From Pelolinea sp. (GTDB taxonomy: Bacteria; Chloroflexota; Anaerolineae; Anaerolineales; Anaerolineaceae), in the NCBI GenBank assembly GCA_030692365.1, contig JAUYCC010000053.1, positions 1 to 64,000 of the forward strand: a DNA stretch of 64,000 nt. Direction: 5' to 3'. Below, piece by piece: positions 55,584 to 63,551 of this stretch. Below the pieces are notes generated by a model. That model made no database searches. It saw nothing but the letters and a program-made list of their open reading frames with translations, and was not told the origin of the DNA. Numbering within the stretch: the first letter of the stretch is position 1; every line of letters starts with the position of its first letter. Both the position numbers and the translations under genes were made by a program.

Positions 55584-56272
55584 AGAATTCTTCCGCAGCT
55601 TGGACAATAAAGAAGTTTGGCTTGTGATCTGACCTGCTGGCATTGGCTTGCGGTTAGTGATGCGCCGCAGCTTAAACAAGAATCATCCTGAAGCCTTGCA
55701 ACCGCAATCCCATTTTTTGTTTTTCTTAATGAATTGTAGGTATCCATAATAGTTGACTCAAACTGCATGGTAATAGATTCTCTTTTTCCATTTTGGTTAC
55801 CTACAAAGTGAATTAACTGATTTTTCTCACCTAGTAGAAGAGCTTTCTGGCTTTCAAATTCAGAAAGTTTATGATGAAGATTTTCTTTTGCTTTTAGCAG
55901 TTCCTTTTCTGTTTTCTCCAAATCATACAGTTTACTGAGCAATTCCTCTTCAAATCTGGATATATAAGAAGCAAGGGACGCGATTTCCTTTTGCAGATCC
56001 TGCAATTCTTTTGGATTTACAATACTTCCGCTATAAAGGCTGGATTCGCTTTGTGTTTTTTTTATTTTTTTGGATTGGATCTCATCATTAATTGAATTGA
56101 ATAGAGTATTATGGTGGAGGAAATTAGCCTCACTAGCCTCTACATTATCCTTAGCCTGCTTGACACGGATTTCATCAATAATACTAATTTCAATTTCCTT
56201 AATCCTGCGATTAGCATTATCTATCGCGGTATCTATTTCCTGTAGCTGGAATAATTGAAATCCTGTATTCAT
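55571..56272 (-). CDS. Coiled-coil protein with C4 zinc ribbon
   Basis: The 233-aa protein is a long antiparallel coiled coil (residues ~1-180, charged heptads), followed by the ribbon CLSCGASLTASQCQQVRSQAKLLYCPSCGRILY. This is the family of bacterial coiled-coil/zinc-ribbon proteins (zf-RING_7), some of which associate with ribosomes or tRNA. It begins 1 nt after the DUF362 gene, so the two are co-transcribed. Confidence 0.87.
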   Translation of the reverse strand: MNTGFQLFQLQEIDTAIDNANRRIKEIEISIIDEIRVKQAKDNVEASEANFLHHNTLFNSINDEIQSKKIKKTQSESSLYSGSIVNPKELQDLQKEIASLASYISRFEEELLSKLYDLEKTEKELLKAKENLHHKLSEFESQKALLLGEKNQLIHFVGNQNGKRESITMQFESTIMDTYNSLRKTKNGIAVARLQDDSCLSCGASLTASQCQQVRSQAKLLYCPSCGRILYGS

Positions 56273-56273
56273 T

Positions 56274-57473
56274 TTATAAAAAGAAAATTAAACTTAATAT
56301 AACCGCAGCAAGAAAACCTAATCCAATCAAGGCCTGGATGACGGTTTTAGGTTCCATCCCTGGTAAAACCACATTCCCATCGCCGTATGACTTAAACAAT
56401 CGCCCCCAAGGTGATTTAAGCGCATCCAATACGCGCTTTCGCCCGATGAATGGGTACCAGTAGACGTTATGATAAAAATTACTAGCAAAATAGCTCCAAG
56501 GAACCAGCGGGCTTTGCAATAATAATTTTTCAAAAGGTTTGAGGGGACCGTTATAAATCAACTTCTGGCCTTTTGAAGCGAAGGTGTCCTCCTGGATGAA
56601 ATGCCATTTCTTCTCCTGGTTGATGTCATACCCTATAATTTCGATCTCATCCGGGTTTCCAATTCCAAGGCCTTTTTCATGCGCCAGCCGTATAAAGTCA
56701 ATCTTCATCGGATCAAAACCCTGTAATTTTGCTGAAATAGCATCTATGGCTACTTGATCCGAGGAAGCTAATAAAATATTCTTCTCATGCCAGCGCATCG
56801 CGCGCGGACCTGGCCCATCACCGGCAAAAGTTCCATCCATTACTGCAAAAATACCCGGGTGGATATCCAGCTGGATTGTCAAAAGGTCGACCAGTGTTTT
56901 GTGGATAACGCTATGCGTCCAATGACGATTTCTATGGAGCAAACCGCCAAATGCATTTTTCATAGCCCCGGTTATGGTCGTGAAGACATGGGTTTTTACA
57001 GTGGGGAGTTGAATTATGTTGATACCTACCAAATCTTTGGGAATGAATACTCCCTCCGGGTAAACTTTGTCTAATACCAGAAAATTCTCCTTGGGATGGT
57101 ATTCAAACCACTCAAATTTTTGCTCATAAAGATAAAGACAAGGGATATTGTATTTATCCGTTACAAATTTATGCTTATTATTTTGCTCAGCCAAATGGGT
57201 ATCTACAACAACGGTATCATTGTGAATTCCTATTAGATTGTTGAATCCCTTGTTCTTGAGCGATTTGATCACTCCCTCAATCTGCCAAGGTGTGGAGGAA
57301 CACGCCGGATACCAGGTTTGCCAGGAAATATTGATCTTTAAACCTGTTTTTATATCCTTAGAAACAGCTTGTTCAATCTGTGCTAAGGATAAAAGCTTAT
57401 CATAATCATCCAGAACAGTTTCCGGTGTAGTTTTTAGTACTGCTACTTTACCCTTGCCAAAAAAATCAGCCAT
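56274..57473 (-). CDS. DUF362 domain protein with a C-terminal membrane helix
   Basis: The 399-aa protein has DUF362 hallmarks: INISWQTWYPACSSTPWQIE, LPTVKTHVFTTITGAMKNAFGGLL, HTDLVDL-like HKTLVDLLTIQLDIHPGIFAVMDGTFAGDGPGPR (cited by parts), and ASSDQVAIDAISAKLQGFDP. The usual [4Fe-4S] ferredoxin part is absent. The last ~22 residues (TVIQALIGLGFLAAVILSLIFFL) form a membrane helix, so the protein is tail-anchored. The function of the domain is not established. Confidence 0.85.
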   Translation of the reverse strand: MADFFGKGKVAVLKTTPETVLDDYDKLLSLAQIEQAVSKDIKTGLKINISWQTWYPACSSTPWQIEGVIKSLKNKGFNNLIGIHNDTVVVDTHLAEQNNKHKFVTDKYNIPCLYLYEQKFEWFEYHPKENFLVLDKVYPEGVFIPKDLVGINIIQLPTVKTHVFTTITGAMKNAFGGLLHRNRHWTHSVIHKTLVDLLTIQLDIHPGIFAVMDGTFAGDGPGPRAMRWHEKNILLASSDQVAIDAISAKLQGFDPMKIDFIRLAHEKGLGIGNPDEIEIIGYDINQEKKWHFIQEDTFASKGQKLIYNGPLKPFEKLLLQSPLVPWSYFASNFYHNVYWYPFIGRKRVLDALKSPWGRLFKSYGDGNVVLPGMEPKTVIQALIGLGFLAAVILSLIFFL

Positions 57474-57540
57474 TAATTACTCCATTAATTAGCATTGATT
57501 TTAACGGATAAACGATCAATATTATTTTTGAAAATAATCA

Positions 57541-57569
57541 TTGCAAAATAAATTTACCGATTCTATAAT
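57541..57569 (+). promoter_or_regulatory. Sigma-70 promoter of the response regulator gene
   Basis: TTGCAA (57541-57546), a 17-nt spacer and TATAAT (57564-57569) form a near-consensus housekeeping promoter about 30 nt upstream of the response regulator ATG, which also has GGGAGAG as a ribosome site. Confidence 0.75.
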
Positions 57570-57602
57570 AAGATAGATAATAAAGATATTACGGGAGAGA
57601 AA

Positions 57603-58313
57603 ATGCCGGTACAAATGGAAAATAAAAAAATTTTGATTGTTGATGATGAAGAACGCATGTTGAGGTTTATCCGATTAAATCTCGAACATGATGGTTTTCA
57701 AGTGATTGAAGCGCAGAAAGGACACGAAGCGCTGGATAAAATGCGTACTGATTTTCCGGATCTGATCCTGCTGGATGTGATGCTTCCTGACCTCGATGGA
57801 TTTGAGGTCCTAAGGATGGTGCGAGAGATAAGCAACACGCCAGTAATCATGCTGACTGCTAAAGGTGAAGAGGATGACCGGGTGAGAGGTCTGGAATTAG
57901 GAGCGGATGACTATGTAACAAAACCTTTCAGCCCTCGGGAGCTGGTCAGTCGCGTCAAAGCCGTATTAAGAAGAGTGGAAGTCGAGGGAGCTGCAGACCA
58001 GGATGTCCTGCAAGTAGATGATCGGTTGAAAATTGATTTCAGCCGGCGCGAAATCTTTGTCAATGGCCAGTTGGTGAAACTTCGACCAACGGAATATAGA
58101 CTTTTGTACCATCTTGTACAAAATGCAGGCTGGGTTTTAACTTATGACCAAATTCTCTCAAGAGTTTGGGGCTATGAATATAGAGATGAACCTCATTATG
58201 TCAGGCTATATATCAATTATTTACGTCAAAAGTTGGAAGATGATCCGGCTAATCCAAAATATATACTGACAGAAAGAGGCGTTGGTTATAGGTTTGTAGA
58301 TTTCAAGCGGTAA
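57603..58313 (+). CDS. OmpR/PhoB-family response regulator
   Basis: The 236-aa regulator has a receiver domain ([24 protein letters not shown] with phosphate-accepting Asp58, [27 protein letters not shown], cited by parts) and a winged-helix DNA-binding domain ([49 protein letters not shown]). No histidine kinase gene adjoins it, so its sensor is encoded elsewhere. A terminator follows at 58334. Confidence 0.93.
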   Translation: MPVQMENKKILIVDDEERMLRFIRLNLEHDGFQVIEAQKGHEALDKMRTDFPDLILLDVMLPDLDGFEVLRMVREISNTPVIMLTAKGEEDDRVRGLELGADDYVTKPFSPRELVSRVKAVLRRVEVEGAADQDVLQVDDRLKIDFSRREIFVNGQLVKLRPTEYRLLYHLVQNAGWVLTYDQILSRVWGYEYRDEPHYVRLYINYLRQKLEDDPANPKYILTERGVGYRFVDFKR

Positions 58314-58333
58314 TTTATTATAGAAAATTAAAT

Positions 58334-58364
58334 AAATGCTTGCATTTTTCTTATGCAAGCATTT
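58334..58364 (+). terminator. Terminator of the response regulator gene
   Basis: AAATGCTTGCAT and ATGCAAGCATTT form a 12-bp stem with a 7-nt loop, followed by AATTTTTAAG. Confidence 0.85.
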
Positions 58365-58392
58365 AATTTTTAAGAAAATTGATTCTTAAAGC

Positions 58393-58845
58393 ATGGAGGT
58401 AAAAACAGCAAATTTTATACGTTGGGATCCGATAAGAGATAGGACGACAATATATGATGTCATGGACCGAGTATTTGTAGATTTATTAAGTCGCAGTCCG
58501 GTAAATATTGAAAGATATATAGCAATCGACATCAATATGTTTCACTCGTAAGAAGCTGTAATTATTAAAGCATTAGTTCCTGGTGTAAAACCGGAATATT
58601 TAAATATCTCATTCACCGGCGAAACTTTAACAATTCGTGGAGAAATAAAAGAAGATGAAGAACTCAATAATGCCAATTACCAAATCAAAGAAATGCAATT
58701 CAGAAACTTTGCTCCCTCAATTCTTTTGCCAAGCAGTGTTGATGCCAATAAATCAATTGCTGAGCTTAAGGATGTAGTTCTTAAATTGACACTTCCCAAA
58801 GCAGAAGAATTCAAACCAAGAATTAGAACAGTCAAAGCGAAGTAA
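58393..58845 (+). pseudogene. Hsp20 small heat-shock protein gene with an in-frame stop
   Basis: One frame reads ...NFIRWDPIRDRTTIYDVMDRVF..., then TAA at 58549-58551 (codon 53), then EAVIIKALVPGVKPEYLNIS, LTIRGEIKEDEE and LTLPKAEEFKPRI to a normal stop at 58843. Both parts together make a typical 150-residue Hsp20/alpha-crystallin protein with the IxI-like tail motif region. The stop falls before the alpha-crystallin domain. The only ATG (58393) lies before GGAGGT, which would instead fit a start at the ACA codon at 58405, so the start may have decayed too. Confidence 0.8.
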
Positions 58846-58932
58846 AAAATAAAAGATATTTCTAATAGTGCCGAATTTAATTTTGCTATAAAATTATACA
58901 AAATTTGGCACTTATTTTTTTAGGAGAAAATA

Positions 58933-59286
58933 ATGAATGAACCAATCCATGTAACAGATGCAGCATTTGAAAAAACTGTGCTTAAATCAACTACACCTGT
59001 TATCGTAGATTTCTGGGCACCCTGGTGCGGTCCTTGTAAAATGGTCGCCCCAATTCTAGACAAATTGGCCAAGGATTATGAAGGGAAGATCATTGTTGCG
59101 AAAGTGAACACCGATGAAAACCAGGAATGGGCAGGAAGGTATGGGGTCCAGGGTATCCCAACGATGTTATTTGTGGCGAAAGGCAAAGTGCTCCATCGCC
59201 AGGTTGGGGCAGTTCCTGAAGGAATTTTACGTGAAGCGATCAACCAGTTTCTTGAAGTAGCTTCGCCGAACCAACAAGCTGCATAA
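58933..59286 (+). CDS. trxA: Thioredoxin
   Basis: The 117-aa protein has VDFWAPWCGPCKMVAPIL with the redox-active CGPC, KVNTDENQEWAGRYGVQGIPTM with the cis-Pro, and the full thioredoxin fold. AGGAGA precedes the ATG. It is a general disulfide reductase acting in the cytoplasm. Confidence 0.95.
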   Translation: MNEPIHVTDAAFEKTVLKSTTPVIVDFWAPWCGPCKMVAPILDKLAKDYEGKIIVAKVNTDENQEWAGRYGVQGIPTMLFVAKGKVLHRQVGAVPEGILREAINQFLEVASPNQQAA

Positions 59287-59287
59287 G

Positions 59288-59325
59288 AAAGAAGGCATCA
59301 AAAAAGTAATTTTGATGCCTTCTTT
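59288..59325. terminator. Bidirectional terminator between trxA and murA
   Basis: AAAGAAGGCATCAAAA and TTTTGATGCCTTCTTT form a 16-bp perfect stem with a 6-nt loop between convergent genes. Confidence 0.9.
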
Positions 59326-59338
59326 TATTTTAATAAAG

Positions 59339-60613
59339 TTACTGTCTGCTGATATTTGCCCCCAGGGCTTTCAACTTGTCATCAATCCGTTCATAACCTC
59401 TTTCAATCTGGGCAACATTTCGAATCGTAGAACAGCCTTTAGCAGATAATGCAGCCAGGAGCAAAGCCATTCCCGCACGAATATCCGGACTTTCCATTTT
59501 TTCACCATAAAGCCGGCTTGGACCTTGCACGATGCAGCGGTGCGGATCGCAAAGGACTATTTGCGCGCCCATACCAACCAGTTTATCTGTGAAAAACATT
59601 CTGCTGGGATACATCCAGTCATGAAACAAAACTGTTCCATTGGATTGGGTTGCCACCACAATAGCAATGCTCATCAGGTCCGTAGGAAAAGCGGGCCAAG
59701 GCATTACGCTTATTTCCGGAATTGCCTCCCCAAGATCGGATTCGATTGCAAGGCTCTGCTCTCTTGGAACAACAATATCTTTGTCGACTACTTGCCAGTC
59801 AACTCCCAAGCGGCGAAACACCATACGAATCATGTCTAAATGTTCAACCCCAGCATTCTTAATCCGGATTGATCCTTTAGTGACTACTGAAGCACCAATG
59901 AAACTGATGACTTCCAAATAATCAGCACCAATTTCGTATTCTCCGCCATGAAGTTTTGGAACCCCATGAATAACCAAGGTATTAGAGCCGATATTTTCAA
60001 TTTTTGCGCCAAGAATATTAAGAAAATTACAAAGTTCCTGTACATGCGGTTCAGACGCGGCATTTTTAATAGTTGTAGTGCCATTAGCTAAAACCGCCGC
60101 CATAATTGTGTTTTCAGTTGCGGTTACACTGGCTTCATCTAAAAGAATATTTGCCCCATGTAAGGATTGAGCCTTAAAAGTAAAGTGCCTGTTGTACTCT
60201 ACATTCGCACCTAAGGCGTTCAACGCAAATATATGGGTATCTACACGGCGCCGGCCAATAACATCGCCGCCTGGCGGGGGAAGTCTAAGGGTACCCATTC
60301 TGGCGACCATTGGACCTGCTAAAAGGATTGACGCGCGGATTTTGCTGCTGAGATCAGGATCCAAATCAGCGGGTCGGATTTCTCTTGCTTGAATCTCCCA
60401 TTTATGGGTAGCAATCTGGGAAATACTTACCCCCAAGCTCTGTAAGAGAGCACGCATGGTTTGTACGTCCTGAATATCAGGAAGGTTATTTAAAATTACC
60501 TTTTCGTCAGTTAACAGGCATGCCGCAAGGATGGGAAGTGCGGCATTTTTGTTACCTGAGGGTTCAATTTCCCCTTCAAGTGGTACGCCGCCTTCAATAA
60601 TAAATTTTTCCAA
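59339..60613 (-). CDS. murA: UDP-GlcNAc enolpyruvyl transferase MurA, Asp type
   Basis: The 424-aa enzyme has SGNKNAALPILAACLLTDE, the loop PPPGGDVIGRRRVDTHIFAL, ATENTIMAAVLANGTTTI and DLMSIAIVVATQSNGTVLFHDW. It starts peptidoglycan synthesis by joining enolpyruvate to UDP-GlcNAc. The Cys that fosfomycin attacks (Cys115 in E. coli, GGCAIG) is Asp117 here (GGDVIG), as in naturally fosfomycin-insensitive MurA enzymes. It lies 44 nt after a SIS-domain gene read in the same direction. Confidence 0.93.
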   Translation of the reverse strand: MEKFIIEGGVPLEGEIEPSGNKNAALPILAACLLTDEKVILNNLPDIQDVQTMRALLQSLGVSISQIATHKWEIQAREIRPADLDPDLSSKIRASILLAGPMVARMGTLRLPPPGGDVIGRRRVDTHIFALNALGANVEYNRHFTFKAQSLHGANILLDEASVTATENTIMAAVLANGTTTIKNAASEPHVQELCNFLNILGAKIENIGSNTLVIHGVPKLHGGEYEIGADYLEVISFIGASVVTKGSIRIKNAGVEHLDMIRMVFRRLGVDWQVVDKDIVVPREQSLAIESDLGEAIPEISVMPWPAFPTDLMSIAIVVATQSNGTVLFHDWMYPSRMFFTDKLVGMGAQIVLCDPHRCIVQGPSRLYGEKMESPDIRAGMALLLAALSAKGCSTIRNVAQIERGYERIDDKLKALGANISRQ

Positions 60614-60657
60614 GAGTGACTCCTATACTTATTTTTTTGTAAAAGATGCAGTTAATG

Positions 60658-61695
60658 CTAATATGTCTCAGTAACTTTAGTCAATCCTTCAGGTTTGTCA
60701 ATATTTAAGCCTTTTTCAATTGCCAATTGGCGAGCAAACAACTGTCCAGGTAAGATACAGGCAATCGGCGAAAGCCATTCGGGAATTCCAGCTGGTATTA
60801 CAAATCCAAGGTTGCTTTTTGAGGTTATTTCTTTCTTGTCTGAAATTGAAATAATCTCAGCGCCCATTCCAATGAGCTTATCCACAAATTCACGAATATG
60901 AGGATACATTTCTCCTGAGGGCGCAACCACGATGACGGGAAAACCTGATCGGACCGTCGCGATGGGTCCATGGCTAAAATCAGCTGAGGAATAAGGAACA
61001 GAAACAACCCTGGTTAATTCTTTTACCTTTAATGCGATTTCAAACGCTGTCGCGTAATTGAATCCTCGGCCGATTACAACACAGTGTTCCATATATCGGT
61101 ACCGCTCAGTGGTTTTAACCACTTCGCAAGCGGAAGAAATTATCCCTGCCAATTTTTCGGGCAATATGTGTAATTCTTTTTCACGTTTTACGTTTTTGTC
61201 AAAAGCAAGGGACAACAAAGCAAATGCTGCAAGTGATGCGGTGTAAGTTTTGGTGGCAGCCACGGCTTTTTCATGGCCGGTATGTTGGGAGATCACAAAT
61301 TCAGATGTTTTGGCAAGCGGTGATTTGACATCATTCGTTATACATAGCGTGGAGCAACCCTGTTCTTTTGCGCTGGCTAATACTGATACGATATCTGGGG
61401 ATTGACCTGATTGAGATACTCCAATGACCAGAGCTTCTTTAAGGTTTGGCGGATTCTTATACACGGTAAACAAAGAGGGCGTTGCCAATGCAACCTGATA
61501 ATGGTTGAAAGCGCCAAGAACGTATTGGGCATAGCGTGCTGCATTATCAGAAGTTCCCCTGGCAGCGATAACTATGTACTTAAATCTGTTTCTTAATTCG
61601 GAAGCTATTTTTGTGATGTGGTCTGCTTCTGAATCAAAGAGTCTTTGGATAATCGCTGGCTGTTCAGATATTTCGGAAAATAGAATATCCTGCAT
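60658..61695 (-). CDS. SIS-domain sugar isomerase/deaminase (GlmS C-terminal-like)
   Basis: The 345-aa protein contains two SIS modules like the isomerase half of GlmS: IVIAARGTSDNAARYAQY, GVSQSGQSPDIV, HEKAVAATKTYTASLAAFALLSLAF, VVIGRGFNYATAFEIALKVKEL and PYSSADFSHGPIA. It lacks the glutaminase half, so it may be a glucosamine-6-phosphate deaminase or isomerase (AgaS/FrlB-like). It is upstream of murA on the same strand, which suggests amino-sugar supply or salvage for the wall. Confidence 0.85.
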   Translation of the reverse strand: MQDILFSEISEQPAIIQRLFDSEADHITKIASELRNRFKYIVIAARGTSDNAARYAQYVLGAFNHYQVALATPSLFTVYKNPPNLKEALVIGVSQSGQSPDIVSVLASAKEQGCSTLCITNDVKSPLAKTSEFVISQHTGHEKAVAATKTYTASLAAFALLSLAFDKNVKREKELHILPEKLAGIISSACEVVKTTERYRYMEHCVVIGRGFNYATAFEIALKVKELTRVVSVPYSSADFSHGPIATVRSGFPVIVVAPSGEMYPHIREFVDKLIGMGAEIISISDKKEITSKSNLGFVIPAGIPEWLSPIACILPGQLFARQLAIEKGLNIDKPEGLTKVTETY

Positions 61696-61832
61696 TTTTT
61701 CCTCCTGGGTAAATGATTCGATTCCGGTTTAAGGGTGTTAATAGTAACATCAATCAATTTATAAATGGTTATTTAGAGTGTATACTGAATTATCATTTTG
61801 GATGTAACAAATTTATCTTCAGGAGCGATCTT

Positions 61833-62960
61833 ATGATTTCGATTGAGAAAGTGGATACTACTTCCAATAGCCAGGTTAATGAATTCGTAAATTTCCCCTT
61901 TCAAATATATTCCGGGGTCAAAGAATGGGTTCCTCCAATCCTGGCTGATGTAAAACTGATGCTGAATAAGAACAAGCATCCATTTTATGAACATTCTGGT
62001 GCAGAATTTTTCGTTGCCCGAAAAAATGGGAAGATGGTTGGCAGAATCGCACTTATTGAGAACAAACCCTCAAATAAATATCACGAGACAAAACAGGCAT
62101 CGTTCTATTTGTTTGAAAGTGTTGATGATAGAGAAGTAGCGGATAAATTATTTGAATTCTCATTCGATTGGGTTAAAAAGCGCGGTCTTAATTATTTCCT
62201 TGGTCCTAAAGGATTGTCTTCATTTGATGGTTATGGTTTCCTAGTGGAAGGTTTTGACAAGCGCCAAATGATGACCATGATGAACTACAACTTGCCCAAC
62301 TACCCGAAATTTGCCGAGGCGGCAGGTTTTAAAAAGGTAGTAGATTGGGTTTCATCATACGCGCATTTGCCAGAGTTTGAAATCCCGGAGAAAATCTCTG
62401 ATATAGCTAAAAGGGTTGAAGAAAAGGGTAAATTCAAGGTAAAACGCTTCAAGAATAAAGCAGAATTGAAAAGCTGGGCTAACCGAATTGGACATGCCTA
62501 CAACAAAACTTTCGTAAATAACTGGGAATATTACCCGCTTACAGATAATGAGATCAAATTCGTAATGAATAATATCATGGTCGTTGCAGTGCCCGACCTG
62601 ATTAAAATCATTACTTACAATGATGAAGTGGTCGGTTTTCTGCTCGCATTCCCAGATATTTCTGCCGCGTTACAAAAATACAAAGGCCGCTTATCCCCGA
62701 TTGCACTTTACAGCTACCTTAGAGAAATTAGAAAAACCAATTGGGTATCATTCAATGGGGTCGGGGTTTTACCGGAATACCAAGGCAGGGGTGGAAACTA
62801 TTTGCTAATGTCCGAAATGGTTAAAACAGCTCATTCATATAATTTTGAACATGGTGAATTAACACAAATAGCAGAGTCCGCTACCCAGATGAGAAATGAT
62901 TTGGGAAACCTGGGCGTGAAACCGTATAAAAATCACCGCATATACGGACGAGATATCTGA
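61833..62960 (+). CDS. GNAT-like acyltransferase-fold protein
   Basis: The 375-aa protein starts MISIEKVDTTSNSQVNEFV; AGGAG lies 8 nt before the ATG at 61833, preferred over ATG 61713. It has HSGAEFFVARKNGKMVGRIALIEN and KGLSSFDGYGFLVEGFDKRQ. It ends in a GNAT-type acyl-CoA loop, VSFNGVGVLPEYQGRGGNYLL. It belongs to a widespread family of N-acetyltransferase-like proteins without known substrate. No signal peptide is visible. A terminator follows. Confidence 0.75.
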   Translation: MISIEKVDTTSNSQVNEFVNFPFQIYSGVKEWVPPILADVKLMLNKNKHPFYEHSGAEFFVARKNGKMVGRIALIENKPSNKYHETKQASFYLFESVDDREVADKLFEFSFDWVKKRGLNYFLGPKGLSSFDGYGFLVEGFDKRQMMTMMNYNLPNYPKFAEAAGFKKVVDWVSSYAHLPEFEIPEKISDIAKRVEEKGKFKVKRFKNKAELKSWANRIGHAYNKTFVNNWEYYPLTDNEIKFVMNNIMVVAVPDLIKIITYNDEVVGFLLAFPDISAALQKYKGRLSPIALYSYLREIRKTNWVSFNGVGVLPEYQGRGGNYLLMSEMVKTAHSYNFEHGELTQIAESATQMRNDLGNLGVKPYKNHRIYGRDI

Positions 62961-62965
62961 TTCAG

Positions 62966-62993
62966 AAAGCGGAGGTCACCCTCCGCTTTTTTA
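62966..62993 (+). terminator. Terminator after the GNAT-like gene
   Basis: AAAGCGGAGG and CCTCCGCTTT form a 10-bp stem with a TCAC loop, followed by TTTT. Confidence 0.9.
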
Positions 62994-63033
62994 TTATAAT
63001 AATGCGGCTATAAATAAATTACCTGGAGTTAGC

Positions 63034-63429
63034 ATGAGAAAACTATCTTTAATAGTAGTATCCAGCTTGGTCATTTTGAATGTTGTTTTGAGTGGGTGTT
63101 CTGCTGTAAGTAAATTAAATCCTTCCGATGTCACATATGCTTATTTGAAAGCATTGGCTGAAAAAGACAAAACAAAAGTGATCAACCTCTCTTGCAAAGC
63201 GTGGGAAGAACAAGCATCACTTGAGGTGGATGCGCTCTTATCGGTTGGCGCAGGTTTGAATAACGTCCAATGTAAAGTTACAGGCAGCGAAGGGGATTTT
63301 CAACTGGTTAATTGCTCAGGAAAGCTGGACTTAACTTATAACGATGAGGTCCGCTCAATAGATTTAAGTCCGCGAATATATTCGATGTCTTTGGAAGACG
63401 GTCAATGGAGAGTTTGCTCCTATAAATGA
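63034..63429 (+). CDS. Small lipoprotein of unknown function
   Basis: The 131-aa protein has a lipoprotein signal (LSLIVVSSLVILNVVLSGC, lipobox LSGC, Cys22). A ~105-residue domain follows, beginning with a helix (DVTYAYLKALAEKDKTKVINL). It then has a beta-rich part with two more Cys and ends in DGQWRVCSYK. This DUF4878-like/NTF2-like look is only a guess. CTGGAG precedes the ATG. It overlaps the next small gene by 4 nt. Confidence 0.75.
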   Translation: MRKLSLIVVSSLVILNVVLSGCSAVSKLNPSDVTYAYLKALAEKDKTKVINLSCKAWEEQASLEVDALLSVGAGLNNVQCKVTGSEGDFQLVNCSGKLDLTYNDEVRSIDLSPRIYSMSLEDGQWRVCSYK

Positions 63430-63548
63430 TGGCCGGCAAAATCATTACCAAAGAAAACCTTTTAGCACTGGCCATTTGTCTGGTGATTATTGGTTTAATC
63501 ATCCTTACATCGGACAATGCTCCTCTTTGGATCTATCAAGGATTTTAA
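63426..63548 (+). CDS. 40-aa single-span membrane protein
   Basis: The ATG overlaps the lipoprotein stop (ATGA). The peptide is MMAGKIITKENLLALAIC and a following hydrophobic stretch (LVIIGLIILTS), then a short outer tail ending WIYQGF. It has one membrane helix at residues ~12-28. The stop-start overlap and the next gene 3 nt later support translation. Function unknown. Confidence 0.6.
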   Translation: MMAGKIITKENLLALAICLVIIGLIILTSDNAPLWIYQGF

Positions 63549-63551
63549 TTT

